Positions 11,701-22,661 of a DNA stretch of 64,000 nucleotides are shown here, piece by piece. Every line of letters starts with the position of its first letter. Positions within the stretch are counted from its first letter, which is position 1. The translations under genes were made by a program, and so were the position numbers. This stretch comes from Phyto melanocephala (Eukaryota; Arthropoda; Insecta; Diptera; Rhinophoridae). The DNA lies in the NCBI GenBank assembly GCA_941918925.1, contig OW799233.1, positions 9,478,001-9,542,000 on the forward strand, given 5' to 3'. The notes beneath the pieces are model-generated. The model saw nothing but the letters and a program-made list of their open reading frames with translations, did not search any database and was not told the origin of the DNA.

Positions 11701-14700
11701 CACAGTGAAAAAGGGTATATATAGGTTTGTCATTCCGTGTGACATTTCTACAATTTTCATTTCCGACCCCATAAAGTATATATTTTCTGAAAGCTTATGA
11801 ATAGGGGAGTCGATTAAGCTCTGCCAGTCTGTCCGTCTGTCCGTGTGTATGTTGAAATCAACTTTTTGAAGCCCCCCGACATAGGTTGGACCCGGATAAG
11901 GTATTAAAATATCAGAAATATTCGGGAGTAGATCGGTATTGAAAATCAGAAACATCGGTACATAAACAACTGAGATATAAGCAAAAACCCACGACCACCT
12001 CGATTTCTTTTTCACAAAAACAAAATTACAATAACAACATACATACATACAAACGTGTATACTGGTTAGAGAAAACGTGGCATCGAATCCCAGCTGAGCC
12101 AAAAAAAATTTTTTTTTTAATTTTTAAAAAATTTTTTTTTAATTTTTTATTTTTATTTTTTTTTTTTTATTTTTTATTTAATATATTATTTATATTTTTA
12201 TTATTATTTTTTTTTGTTTTATATATATTATATACATAATAATTTTTTTTTTAAGCTTTTTTTTTTAATTTTTTTTTAAATTTTTTTTTAAAATTTTTTT
12301 TTTTTTGTTTTTTTAACATACATACGTGAATTTATAATTTTACAATGGGACGTTTTTATATATGTATGTTTTTTATATGTATGTACGTATTTCATATGGG
12401 ATGAATGGTGACACAAACCACTGTTATTGCATGACCACACGTTGTGAAGGGTATATAAGATTCGGCACGGCCGAATATAGCGCTCTTACTTGTTTAGTTT
12501 GTAATAGAACTTAAAGGCATTTGTTTTATCTGTAATATAAGTTATTTGGCCTTGTAGGCTTTTTATATTACTATGGAGTTGAATAAATAAATAAATAAAT
12601 AAATTAAAGGCAAATGATAAATAGTTTTAACAATTAATCTTTTTCTAGATTCGTCCATAATTATTAAAAGTTCAATCAAAGGTATTTTAATTCTTAAGAT
12701 TTTGTACTGAAGATGGCTAAAGCAATTGTTGTTTTTGTCCCAATGTTCGTTTTTTAATCTTAAGCTTTTAATTTAGCACTAACACCCATGGTGTAATTAC
12801 ATAAGGTGATAGCGTAAAGTAGAGCAATTTTTGTCTCTCTTTTTATGTATGGAGTTTCCGGAGTTGAAATAATTTTTTTAAATATGTAGTTTGACATACT
12901 CCAGAACACAAAAAAATAGTCCGCTGGGCTGGCACCGCCACCTTGTATAAGTGTACCCTGGTAACACCGGTAAACACAATTTAAAATTGTAGTGAATGAT
13001 TGGTGAAAAAAACGAGGTGGTCGTGGTTTTTTGCTCATATCTCAGAAAGTTATGGGGCGATTGTGCTGAATTTCAATAGCGATTTAGGTGAAGGGTATAA
13101 AAAGGGATAAGTTTGATATAAAAATTGACGAGATTACATAATTGATGAAATGTTCAATTACTCATCAGACAATCGACAGTTAAAATTTCATGCGTTGAAT
13201 GAATTATTTAAAATTATGTAAAATGTCAAAGAAAACAAGAACTTTCTTTTGTATTTTCTATTTGCAACATCATTATTTGCATCGTTCATTTTAAATTGTT
13301 ATAGAACAGGTGCGAATTCTTCACGATTTATTTTCATAAATACTGCTTTAATATTTTAGCACAAATTGATTGCTTTTATACTTAATTTTCTTAATATACA
13401 AGTGCCCATTAAAATGGGTATTCTTGTAAATTGTGTGTGTGTGTGTGTAGTTTTTGAATAAACAATAAAAACACACAAATAATGCAAATTAACATAGAAC
13501 AATAACAGACAAATATAATTTTTTTTATTTATTTATTTATTAAAAAGGCCAAAACAAAATTATTACATAGTAATTACAACTTCACTTAAAACTACATCAA
13601 TAATCAAAAAAAAAAAAAAAAAATAATAAAAAATAGAAATCAGATAATAATTTACTTTTCTAATTTTTTAATTCAATTTCGGGCCATTATTACAACTTGC
13701 CGTTAGCTAAAGGCACGATTTTGTCGGAGAGATAAATGGCTTTGCATTATAAACCCTTAATTTATTATTTTTTTATCCATTAAATATTATTAAAATTAAT
13801 AATAATAACAATGAAAAATGGAAGTTGTAATAATTCAAAGCTATTTATCGTGCAGACGAAATCCTACCTTTAACTAAAGGCAAGTTGTAATAATGGTCCT
13901 TAATATAACTAACAAAAACATGGTACAATAACATTAATAAACCTTATAAATTCGACAAATAATTAAATAATTTAACACGATAAACATTTCTTATATCTCA
14001 GGATTTTACAAGAACAAAATTTTAAAATATATAAAAATATTATTTGTATACGGGCTTTTCGATATGTCAATAAAAATAAATAAGACTATCTTCTTTGGCA
14101 GATAATTCGATACACATACAAAGAGTGAGTAAAAAAAACTTACTACTTGCATTAAGTGAAATAAAAACTTAACCTTTCAATATGCAAATTCTCAAAAACA
14201 CATAAATTTGTTCAAATATTGTACAATTTCATCAAACACTAAAATGTTGGCATATTACTTTGTATTTATAAATTTATCCACTCTTTACCGATATCCTTCC
14301 ATTAAAAATTTTTTAGTTGCTTCCATTCAATTTTTGGACGAGGTAGTTATTTAGCTGTACTCTAAAAATTCTGAAACCAGAAAAGAGTGAGTTTTGAAAT
14401 GGGATTCTTGATGGATTCTATAATGTAACTGTACTTTCACTTAAAGATAAGAAAACGAGATCAATACTCAACACCCAAAACCTAAAATCACTCCGCCTTC
14501 AATTACGCACGTTTAAAAAGTCAGATTATACAGCTGAATACTGGATAATAACCCATATTTCTTTTAAAATTTAATATAAGAAAACATTAGTAAAACTCAT
14601 ATGCATTTGAGAAATATTAATGCTTTTTCATTTCCTACTGGTTTCGTCATATCTATTTAAGTACTTATAGATTAAGAAGAATATAATTTTTTTAATTAAC

Positions 14701-16675
14701 AAATAGTTTGTATTGATATAAAAGCTAAACCAATTTTGATAATTTTGTTGTATTTTAGGTGTTGTATAGAATACTAACTGCACCTTAAACCTTTAGCTGA
14801 TCTGAAATTAATTACTTTATCGTTGCCTATAGAACTTAAAATTGGTTACTAAGTCATTTATGTGTGATTAAGGATTGTGTTAAATCTTACATTCATTTCT
14901 GTTCGTCTTAATTGTAGTGGTCGAAATTATATTGAAATTTCATTAATTTTAAGTTTTAACAGCAAAAACACAGTAGTTATCCTATTAAAAATAGTTTAAT
15001 TGTAACAATTTTGTCATACTTGCACTAAATAAACACTAACACTTACAACCCTTATGTCCATTTTTATAACTTGGCATTAGTTGAAGGTAGAATTTTATCG
15101 AACGGACAAACAGTTTGAAATTATTATTTAAAGTGAGCCGTAAGACAAGATTTTTCAATCTGGTTGGTTAAATCATGATCATTAAATCATTAAATGGACT
15201 AAATCTTGTTCTGAATAAACTGTTTAACAACAAGATATATTCGGCTGTGACGAATCCTATATACCCTTAACAAAGTTTGTAACATCATGTAATGACCATA
15301 ACTGACAATTATATGATGCAGTTGTGACAAAATATATTTAGGAAATCGGTAATTTTAACTTCTAATTGACATTTAAAAAAAATATATATTTTTGCTGCTA
15401 TCTTTGTCGGTATTTGACACACTGAATAAAGATTTTCTGTAAATTTCGCCAAAGGTACATATTTTATATATACCTAACAAATATTGCAAGAAGTTACATA
15501 GAAGCTGCAAAATCTGACTTTGTTTGGATAAAAAACAGAGGCAGTCGTGTACTTTCGCTTATATCTCAGTTCGTATTAAACCCACATAACTGATTTTCAA
15601 TAGCGAAATTCTCGAAAGCATATCTGATAAATTGATATCATATAAGTGTTTTAAGTTTACATGGGGGCTTCAAAAAGATGATTTCAACATGCACACGGTA
15701 AGACGAACTTAGCTTAATCAATTCATCTATCTATTCAGAATATAAATAATTTATAGTTTTAAGTTAATATTGTAAAAATTACCAACGGAATTACGAACTT
15801 ATATATTGATAGTCACTAACAGAAAGACCCTAATTCGTATTTTTTTCGAAATCAAGTTTTTCAGTACTTCAAATACATTAGACACAAATACACTTCGACC
15901 AAAAACTTTAACGCAATAATATCAAAAAAAAAAAAAAACAGTTTTACAAGAAATTTTACAAAAAAAGTTACGTTATCATAATACAGGTTCTATTACGATT
16001 TTACCTTCTCCTGTAAAGTTAAAATTATTTGAGTTAGGGCCTCTCTACTTGTGACCAACGATATAGCAAAAAGCAAAACTTTACCCCTTCATAGAACATA
16101 TTGGTAAATTAATTATAAAACAAATACTTTTAATTAATAACTATTTACAATAAATAAATATATTTTTTATAAATTTTATTTCAGTTACCTGACGGAGTGT
16201 TATGATGAATTGGGTACACAATACAAAGTACCCATCTATTGTCTCTCTTATCCCATAAATATTGTCAAAGAGGAAAATGGTCGTGATTCACCTGCCGAAT
16301 TTTCAGAACCTGTCGATGGGGGCACAGAAATATTCTTAAAACTAAGAATATCCTCGATTATGTCAGATGTCAAACTACCGGTATATTCCAAAGATACAGT
16401 GGGTCAATGTAAAAAGAAATTGCAGGTAATTTAAAAAAAAACTACTCGTAATTTTATATAAAATGTAAACTAAAGTGTGATTATTATTTTTTTTTTGTAA
16501 GGCTATGGAAGGTGTTGATGCCTGCTGTCAACGTTGGTTTTATAGCGGTAAATTGTTGGGTGACAAGGTACCAATTGAGGAGTGTAATATACAAAATGGT
16601 TACGTTGTTCAAGTCATTGTAAATACAGAGCATTATAACCATGATAATAGCACAAGTATTGCCATTGCAAGCTAG
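8791..16675 (+). CDS. Ubiquitin domain-containing protein (UBTD1/2 family)
   Basis: Four coding exons are inferred: 8791-8875, 8972-9221, 16185-16425 and 16502-16675. All have GT/AG junctions (three GTAAGT/GTAAT-type donors), and phases close to an uninterrupted 249-residue protein. The N-terminus MGGCMG fits UBTD proteins, which begin MGGC/MGNC and are candidates for N-myristoylation and palmitoylation. Residues about 45-135 form the UBTD N-terminal helical domain with the hallmark segment [15 protein letters not shown] and then [10 protein letters not shown] and LTECYDELG. Residues about 160-240 form the ubiquitin-like domain ([28 protein letters not shown]). Vertebrate relatives act as adaptors around ubiquitin E2/E3 and deubiquitinating enzymes in the cytoplasm; that role is inferred here. 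Length is close to the family norm (about 230). Met8791 was chosen because upstream in-frame sequence is low-complexity and the MGGC start is conserved. Intron 2 (9222-16184) is unusually long and full of repeats. Confidence 0.9.
11686..12494 (+). mobile_element. Helentron/DINE-like element, full length
   Basis: It begins CTTTTTATACCCTTCACACAG with a local inverted repeat (..AAGGGTATATATAG). It continues through CCCCATAAAGTATATA and GTCTGTCCGTCTGTCCGTG, then a run of about 200 bases of T-rich homopolymer blocks at 12105-12310. It ends with GGGTATATAAG, the hairpin TTCGGCACGGCCGAA and CGCTCTTACTTGTTT. Layout and motifs match Drosophila DINE-1, a non-autonomous Helentron relative (established family knowledge; assignment by eye). 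The copy at 31559-32355 is its inverse with high similarity. It lies in intron 2 of the UBTD gene and encodes nothing. Confidence 0.8.
12995..13108 (-). mobile_element. Helentron/DINE-like fragment
   Basis: The stretch ACGAGGTGGTCGTGG..GCTCATATCTCAGAAAG followed by AATAGCGATTTAGGTGAAGGGTATAAAAA corresponds to an internally deleted 5' part of the element in inverse orientation. Compare 36535-36620, where the same words occur on the other strand. The rest is missing. Confidence 0.6.
13681..13899. mobile_element. MITE with about 62-bp TIRs
   Basis: The left end GGGCCATTATTACAACTTGC and the right end, whose inverse is GGACCATTATTACAACTTGC, stay similar for about 62 bases (through TTTAGYTAAAGG and ATAAATRGCTTTG). 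Between them lie about 95 bases of AT-rich spacer. No target duplication is obvious and there is no coding capacity. A single arm of the same family lies at 15056-15120. It sits in UBTD intron 2. Confidence 0.75.
15056..15120. mobile_element. Single arm of the 13681-13899 MITE family
   Basis: TGTCCATTTTTATAACTTGG, then AGTTGAAGGTAGAATTTTATC, aligns with one arm of the MITE at 13681-13899. The second arm is not recognisable to the right, so this is a half element or an arm decayed beyond recognition. Confidence 0.5.
15229..15820 (-). mobile_element. Helentron/DINE-like element, degraded
   Basis: Read on the minus strand it ends with the decayed hairpin region (plus-strand AACAAGATATATTCGGCTG..CCTATATACCC at 15229-15260) and begins near 15820. 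Internal words GATTTCAACATGCACACGG and AATTACCAACGGAATTACGA match the intact copies. It is older than 11686-12494 by its number of mismatches and lacks the clean 5' TATACCC end. Confidence 0.65.
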
Positions 16676-17100
16676 CCAAAGTCAGCTGCAAACATTAAAT
16701 ATCACATCTACAACAACAACAATAACAACAACAATTACTACTACTATTCTTGCAACGATATTAAACAAAATTATAACTGCAACAATAGCTACAAAGTCAC
16801 CAACAACAAAAACTGCAATTGCAATATTTTAACAAATTTGTATTGCAATAAACAAATTGCTGAAAGTTGTAGTATTTTTTGTATTAAATGTAACTATTTT
16901 AATGTAAATTTATATAATTGTCAACACTTGATGATTAAGTGCATTTACAATTATAAACGCTGTCACTATAATGAACAAATTTCAAAATTAATATTAACAA
17001 AAATTAATGAAGCATTTGCTGTTGTTGTTAACACATCAGCGAATTGTTCATGTGGTATAAATACACTTAGAAATTATAAAAAAAACTTGTAAAAATATGC
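16676..17100 (+). other. Probable 3' UTR of the UBTD gene
   Basis: After the TAG stop the sequence is rich in CAA/ACA triplets (about 16700-16830). AATAAA at about 16847-16852 is the first plausible polyadenylation signal. Short frames through this stretch read as repeats of Thr, Ile and Asn and are not credible genes. The true transcript end cannot be fixed. Confidence 0.45.
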
Positions 17101-20100
17101 ATGATATTGTTGTTGTTTTAAATTAATTTCAATCTGGTTGCAAATTTTGTTGTTAAATTAAAATTTTGAATTGCAAAATTGAATGAAAGCAGTTAAACTA
17201 CATTTATTCAAAACAAAAAAAAAAAGATAAATTTACTAGAGATTTTGTTTTATTTTCGAGATTTAAAAAAAATTTTTTTGATAAAAAAAAAAAATAAAAA
17301 AATTAAGAAACAAAAAATAATATATTAAAACAAGTTATATATGATCAATTTACAACACTACTGGAGTCTTAAGTCGTACGAATATATAATATAATATTTA
17401 TTGTAAAAACCGTGAAGATGCAACGCATACAACAGATTTTTTTAAATGTTCAACATGAGGTTCAAACAAATAACATTTGGGATAATTTTTTATCAGTGAA
17501 AATTAAACTTATAACAACTTATCGACTCTTAACAATTTCGTTGTGAATCGCACAATTATATTTATTTATACTTATAGAAACTATAATTAGAACAGCGAAA
17601 AAATTAAAACTAAAGAAATAAAAAAAAAAACAAACACTTTTGTATATTATTATTCTTTTTTATATTATTTTAATTTATAAAAAAAATAAATCTTTTTTAT
17701 TACATATTTTTTAAATCTTTAACACAAATATAAAAACGATTTTGTTGTTTATAGAAATTAGTTGAATAAAATAATAAAAAAAAAAATATTAATAAAAAAC
17801 CCTTAATAAAAATATTAAATAGAAAACAAAATATTAACTAATTTTAAGTGCATACAAACAAGTTTAATTGGAAATTAATTTAGTAACAAACTTCTTAATT
17901 TAAATAATTTTATGTTTTTCTTTTATTAAACCAACCAATAAAACAACAAATACACAATAAAAACCCACTTAACCACAGTAGGGAATAAATGCAAAATAAT
18001 TGAAAACTACTGGAAATTAAAAAATAATAAAGTAATTGCAATAAAAAAAAAATAAAAAAAAAAAATAAATATATTATAAATATATAGGATCATATACTTA
18101 TGCGTAACATGTACACAGCCATATAAAGAAAAACGAAAACAAAGAAAAAAAAAAATATATAGTTAATAAAAACAACAATTTAACAAACCCAAAAAGCAAC
18201 TAATTTAAATCTAATATAATTTAAAATATTAAAAATATTTAACATGAACAACAACAATAAAACAAAAAAATCTGATATCAACTAAATGTTTGCATTAATA
18301 AATTAATAAATAATAGAAATTAAATTTATACATACATATAAATAATTAGTTTGTAAAACAAGTAAGTGCCCTTTCTCTTTATACTCTCCAACGGCTCAAT
18401 ATCAAATGCATTCATTCTGTGATTCATTTGCTCCTTTAGCCGTGAATGAAAACACACTTGTAAAAAAAATGTATTTTGAATTGAACCAATAGAGAAAGGA
18501 GAGAAAGTACTTTTGTGTAAATCAAAAAAAAAAAAAATTAAAAAACTTGATAAAATAAAAAATTTACCAACAAATAAATAATAATTTGCTAATGTTAATT
18601 GAAATGTTTCGTTTGCAATATGACACTGGATTAATTAAATGTAAGTGTGTTTACGTTTGTTTTTGTTATTGTGTTAATTACTTGAATTGCACTCAGTGAA
18701 ATGTTTTTAATTAGTGAATTTTTGTTGTTAAAGTTTACATTTTTTAATAACAATATGCTAACCGATATGCATGTGCTTTAGTGTTGCCAAATTATATGCT
18801 TGTTTAATTTTAAACATTCTCAAGTATTGTATCTCGATTGCGATAAAATTGTTTGCAAAAAAATAAATTCTACTCGGAATGCTAAACAAGGGCAATAGGA
18901 CAGTTTGAAAACATTTACAAAAAAAGGTACAATGCCAGACTTGTAATCTTCGATCGCTTGAATTTTTTCAATATTATTCAATATATCGTCATTATGTGTT
19001 TTGCTATTAGTAATCAGAGCATACAGTTTGATTACAATCACCCATATACATCTGTACATCCAATATCGTCGTAAATTTTGAGACAACATCACTTTAATTC
19101 AACGTCAATGCTAATTTGGTATTCTCTTACTGTTTTAAGACGACAATAACTGTTTATCGATTGGTAATTTAAATTTTTCCATTTTTTATATATTTGTTAC
19201 TCTAATTCTTTTTTTTTCTTAATTTTGTTCAAACACAGCTCTAAAAATAACAAGATCAAAATTAAAGTCAATTAAAGTCAACATCAACGTTACATTTTCT
19301 TAAAGAATACCAAACATAGAGATATTTACATCGGAAATACGAATTTACAACAACTAGTAGAATAGGGGTGAATATGTTCAAAATTTTCAGGCGTTAAAGA
19401 GTTATAAATGCTTTAGAAAAAACAGTGACATTCTACGAGAGGAAAAAACAATTTTACTTTATTCAAATTATGCTGGCTGACATGAATAATTGAAAGGTTT
19501 AAAAGGTATGTAACTTTTTATAGTTTTCGTCTATAAATATTTAAAGTTTAAAAAAGATTACTTAAAATATTAAAAGTACTGTTGTGGACAGCTATGACAG
19601 TTTTAGCCATGGGACTTTAAAGTCTTTAAAGTAATGGGTTGGTTATCGAGAGCAACTGAACCTCAGATGCGTTGCTAGTTACAGATGACAACTAATAACT
19701 AAATTTCGATCGAAAAACAAAATCATACTGTGCTGAAGTTGGGGCTTGTAACCCATAATCGACCCATCAGTTACCCGTTGAAAATTCTTTATTCCAATAG
19801 ATGTGAATTTAAACGTTGCTTAAAATAATTACTTTTATATTTTAGCTAATGTTAGAAATTTCGAAATTCTTTTAAAACATTTTTTGAAGTATTGCGTATT
19901 ATAAAATGATCAATTATCGAATTAATTACATTATAAAACACATCTAAGTATATTATTTTTTTAGGAAAAGATTTACTCACCATTTGAAAATTAAATTATT
20001 CGAATTTATATGCTTATCAATTGCAATTCGAATATGTTTTAGGTTATTTAAATAGAATACAGAGTAAACCAGCATGATCTTAATAACATGTTCACATGGA

Positions 20101-20104
20101 CAGC
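17101..20104. other. Intergenic AT-rich DNA, no gene seen
   Basis: This stretch contains many homopolymer A and T runs (17200-18330) and no frame with recognisable homology. A minus-strand frame at 18820-19092 (90 codons) has mixed composition but no domain I recognise. A weak inverted repeat (CCCTTTCTCTTTATACTCTCC against GGAGAGAAAGTACTTT) at about 18364-18512 could be a decayed MITE. Confidence 0.5.
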
Positions 20105-20246
20105 AAAATTCGAGGTTCGCTCTCTCAATCAAGGTTCGCAACCGAACAGAAATAGTGAAACGTATTTTAAAGTGTAGAAGAATGACTTCAATAAATTTTA
20201 GAAAAAACAAAAAGCCGCGTTAAATAATTGAACAAAAAACACAAAT
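20105..20246. repeat. Outer inverted repeat, left side of 20247-21508
   Basis: GAGGTTCGCTCTCTCAATC at about 20112 and AAGGTTCGCAACC at about 20133 have an imperfect inverse in GGGTTCGCATTCGAGATTCAGAGAGCGAAAC at about 21548-21580. The 1.26 kb TIR element sits between these arms, so it may be nested in, or part of, a larger inverted-repeat structure. Confidence 0.4.
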
Positions 20247-21508
20247 CGTCGTGCGGGAGTTTATGTACTCTATCCGCCATTTTACACATTTCGAGTTAAT
20301 TATGCCACTTTAGGTTTTCGACCCCAAATTTTTCAAATATGTAATCCGTTTTCGGCTATCTCATCTAGTTTCTGAGATAAATAGTGTCTGTTTTGTTCTA
20401 TATAACTCAAACCAGAATTTTTTTGTGTTTTTTTGCTCTATACGCCATTCAGTGGCATATAGAGCAAAATTTCAATGTAAAAAGTTGAAATTGATTTTTG
20501 ATTGACATTTTGCTCTACGTGTAATTAATATTGCTGAATATAAATATTTTTCAAAATATTTTTCTCTTATAAAGAATTTATAAGAGTTTTTTCTTTCACA
20601 AACAGAATGCTGTTGTAAAATATACTCTCTCTTTCTCATTAAGAGAGGGATGCCTTAGATAAATATCTGAAACGATCGGAAATTCACAGTATTTTGCCCC
20701 TCGTTAATTATTTGAAAAATTTTGAAACAAATAAAATTAAAATTATTGAAATGCAATTCTCAGATTTTAAGAATTTTTCCAGGATATCCAACCAATTAAA
20801 TTTTTCTTTTGTTTTATTTACTAAAATAAAACTTATTCAATATATCCAAAATAACTTATTTCAAATATCATATAAAAACTAAATCTTGCAGCCTTCAATT
20901 AGCAAAAATATTAAAAAAAGGTTGTCGAAACCAATTATCAGCTACGTTAAATAATTTCAAAATAGAGTTAGATATTATTAAAAAGAAAGAAAGAGTTAAA
21001 AATGAAAAAATTTCCGATCTAAAGTTGTTATTCAATTTTATATCTGAAATAGACAAAAATTATTATCTGAGCCAGATAAACTAATCTTAATTAAGTGCTT
21101 TTGTTAACTTTGTTATAATAATTTGAATATATTTAGTATTTACTTTGTGAATAGTTTTCATTTTTGGTTTTATCAAATGAATATATCGTTTTTTTTTACA
21201 AAAATTTCAATTTTGTTTTATTTCGTTGTTAATGTCGTTTTGCTCTACGTGTATGTATTTGCAACGAAATTGGTTTAAGATGGCGTATGGAGCAAACACG
21301 ATTTCTATTACCTTTAGAAAATATCCCGTTATAACTGCCGTCGAGAAATAAAAAACATTTCGTCAGAATCATCTTCTCAAAACAAATATATGGTTTAAAA
21401 ATTTAAAATTCTATCGTATAGTTTTTTAAAAAATTATGTTAAAACTTCAAGATCGATTTTCTCAAAATACACTTTTGGCATATAGAGCACATAAACTCCC
21501 GCACGACG
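20247..21508. mobile_element. Unclassified 1.26 kb TIR element
   Basis: The left end CGTCGTGCGGGAGTTTATGT and the right end ACATAAACTCCCGCACGACG are exact inverse matches, with similarity continuing inward (ACTCTATCCGCCA against TGGCATATAGAGCAC). AAAT flanks both ends directly and may be a 4-bp target duplication. Inside, GCTCTATACGCCA-like words recur as direct and inverted copies at about 20436-20470, 20510-20524, 21239-21250 and 21280-21296. A 62-codon frame at 20694-20882 is rich in Phe, Lys and Asn and shows no known motif. No transposase is seen, so the element appears non-autonomous. I do not recognise the superfamily. Confidence 0.75.
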
Positions 21509-22661
21509 AAATGTCAAAGTGAAACAAGAACTATCGTCTGAACGCCAGGGTTCGCATTCGAGATTCAGAGAGCGAAACAATTTAAAACATTTAAACTCTT
21601 CTTAAGTTTAAAAAGGTATACAAATAAGCCGTCTTGTGCAGGCGAATACATATCGTACTGTTTCCATAGATACACAATTTTGACCAGCTTAAACATATTT
21701 TAGTAGTGGAAATATTTATTTGTATTTTATGGTAGTTAGAGGTTTGACAATTGAAAGTTCTTTGGTGTTCCGTTTAAGAATTTTAAACTCGTTTCATTTC
21801 GAAAAACATTTTTTTTTGGTAAAAATAATAATTAATAGCTAACATTGTTTGGTAGCGAAATATTGGTTATTAATAATTTTTTTTATAACAAAATAAGTGA
21901 GCTCAAGCTCAACGAAAAGAAGTTAAAAAATTTAATATATTGTTTAACAGTTTTAGCTTATGTTCGAAAATTCGAACAAAAATCGAAATTTGTAAAAAAT
22001 TTTTTTCAAACGCTGTCTTTTCGTCACTTTTTTCAAATTGTTTCATAACTCCTACTTTAACTTTTTATTGACAATTTTCACAAATTAATAGTTTTTTTTG
22101 TTTATGAGAAATTTTCAAAATTGTTTTTTAAATAATTTAGTTTTCTAATACAATTCTCTATAAACACTTTTATTTATACATTTTCATGTTCTTTGTTAAG
22201 ATAAATAAAGTTAGAAAACTTAATAAGCACGCTTTAATAGCAAATCATATTAAAAACCAAAAAATAATAGAGGTATTCACGTCACCAGTTATAGTCTTAC
22301 AAAATTGCAAAAAAAGTTGTTTTCAAACACAACAACAACTATGTGAAAAATAATTTCGCACTAACTTTTGCTTTTGCATAAATAATTTAGTGCAAAAATA
22401 TTGAACTTGACACAATATATTCTCTTTTAAGCCCAAGGTTTAAGTACGTACCCAAAGACGACAGCAACGGCTACTAGTCTGCCGGCTTCATTCTCTGAAT
22501 GTTTAGCATCAATTCGCTAAAAGTATTGCTAATGTCAGTAAATTTATGCAATTTCGCATATTCGCAAGAGTAAAAGCGGTAACGTGAATACCTTTAATGT
22601 TAAAACATAAAAAACGATTATAGTTATTAAAAAAAACATTAGTTTTAATTATGAAAAAATC
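21509..22661. other. Intergenic DNA downstream of Or83a copy 1
   Basis: Apart from the outer inverted-repeat arm near 21548-21580, nothing with a recognisable product or repeat signature is seen. It should contain the 3' UTR of the receptor gene, whose stop codon is at 22662 on the minus strand. No polyadenylation signal can be assigned with confidence. Confidence 0.45.

Noticed and set aside
11698..12102. 134-codon minus-strand frame, with a near-identical frame at 31907-32227
   Set aside because: Both frames read through the same part of a Helentron/DINE-like repeat. The shared peptide words follow from repeat identity and include low-complexity and GTCCGTCTGTCC sequence.
16641..16832. Frame of Thr/Ile repeats after the UBTD stop codon
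   Set aside because: It reads through CAA/ACA triplet repeats in the 3' UTR in a different frame from the gene. Low complexity, not a protein.
18820..19092. 90-codon minus-strand frame
   Set aside because: It has no recognisable domain, no supporting splice context and no neighbour of known type. It is kept only as an unexplained frame in intergenic DNA.
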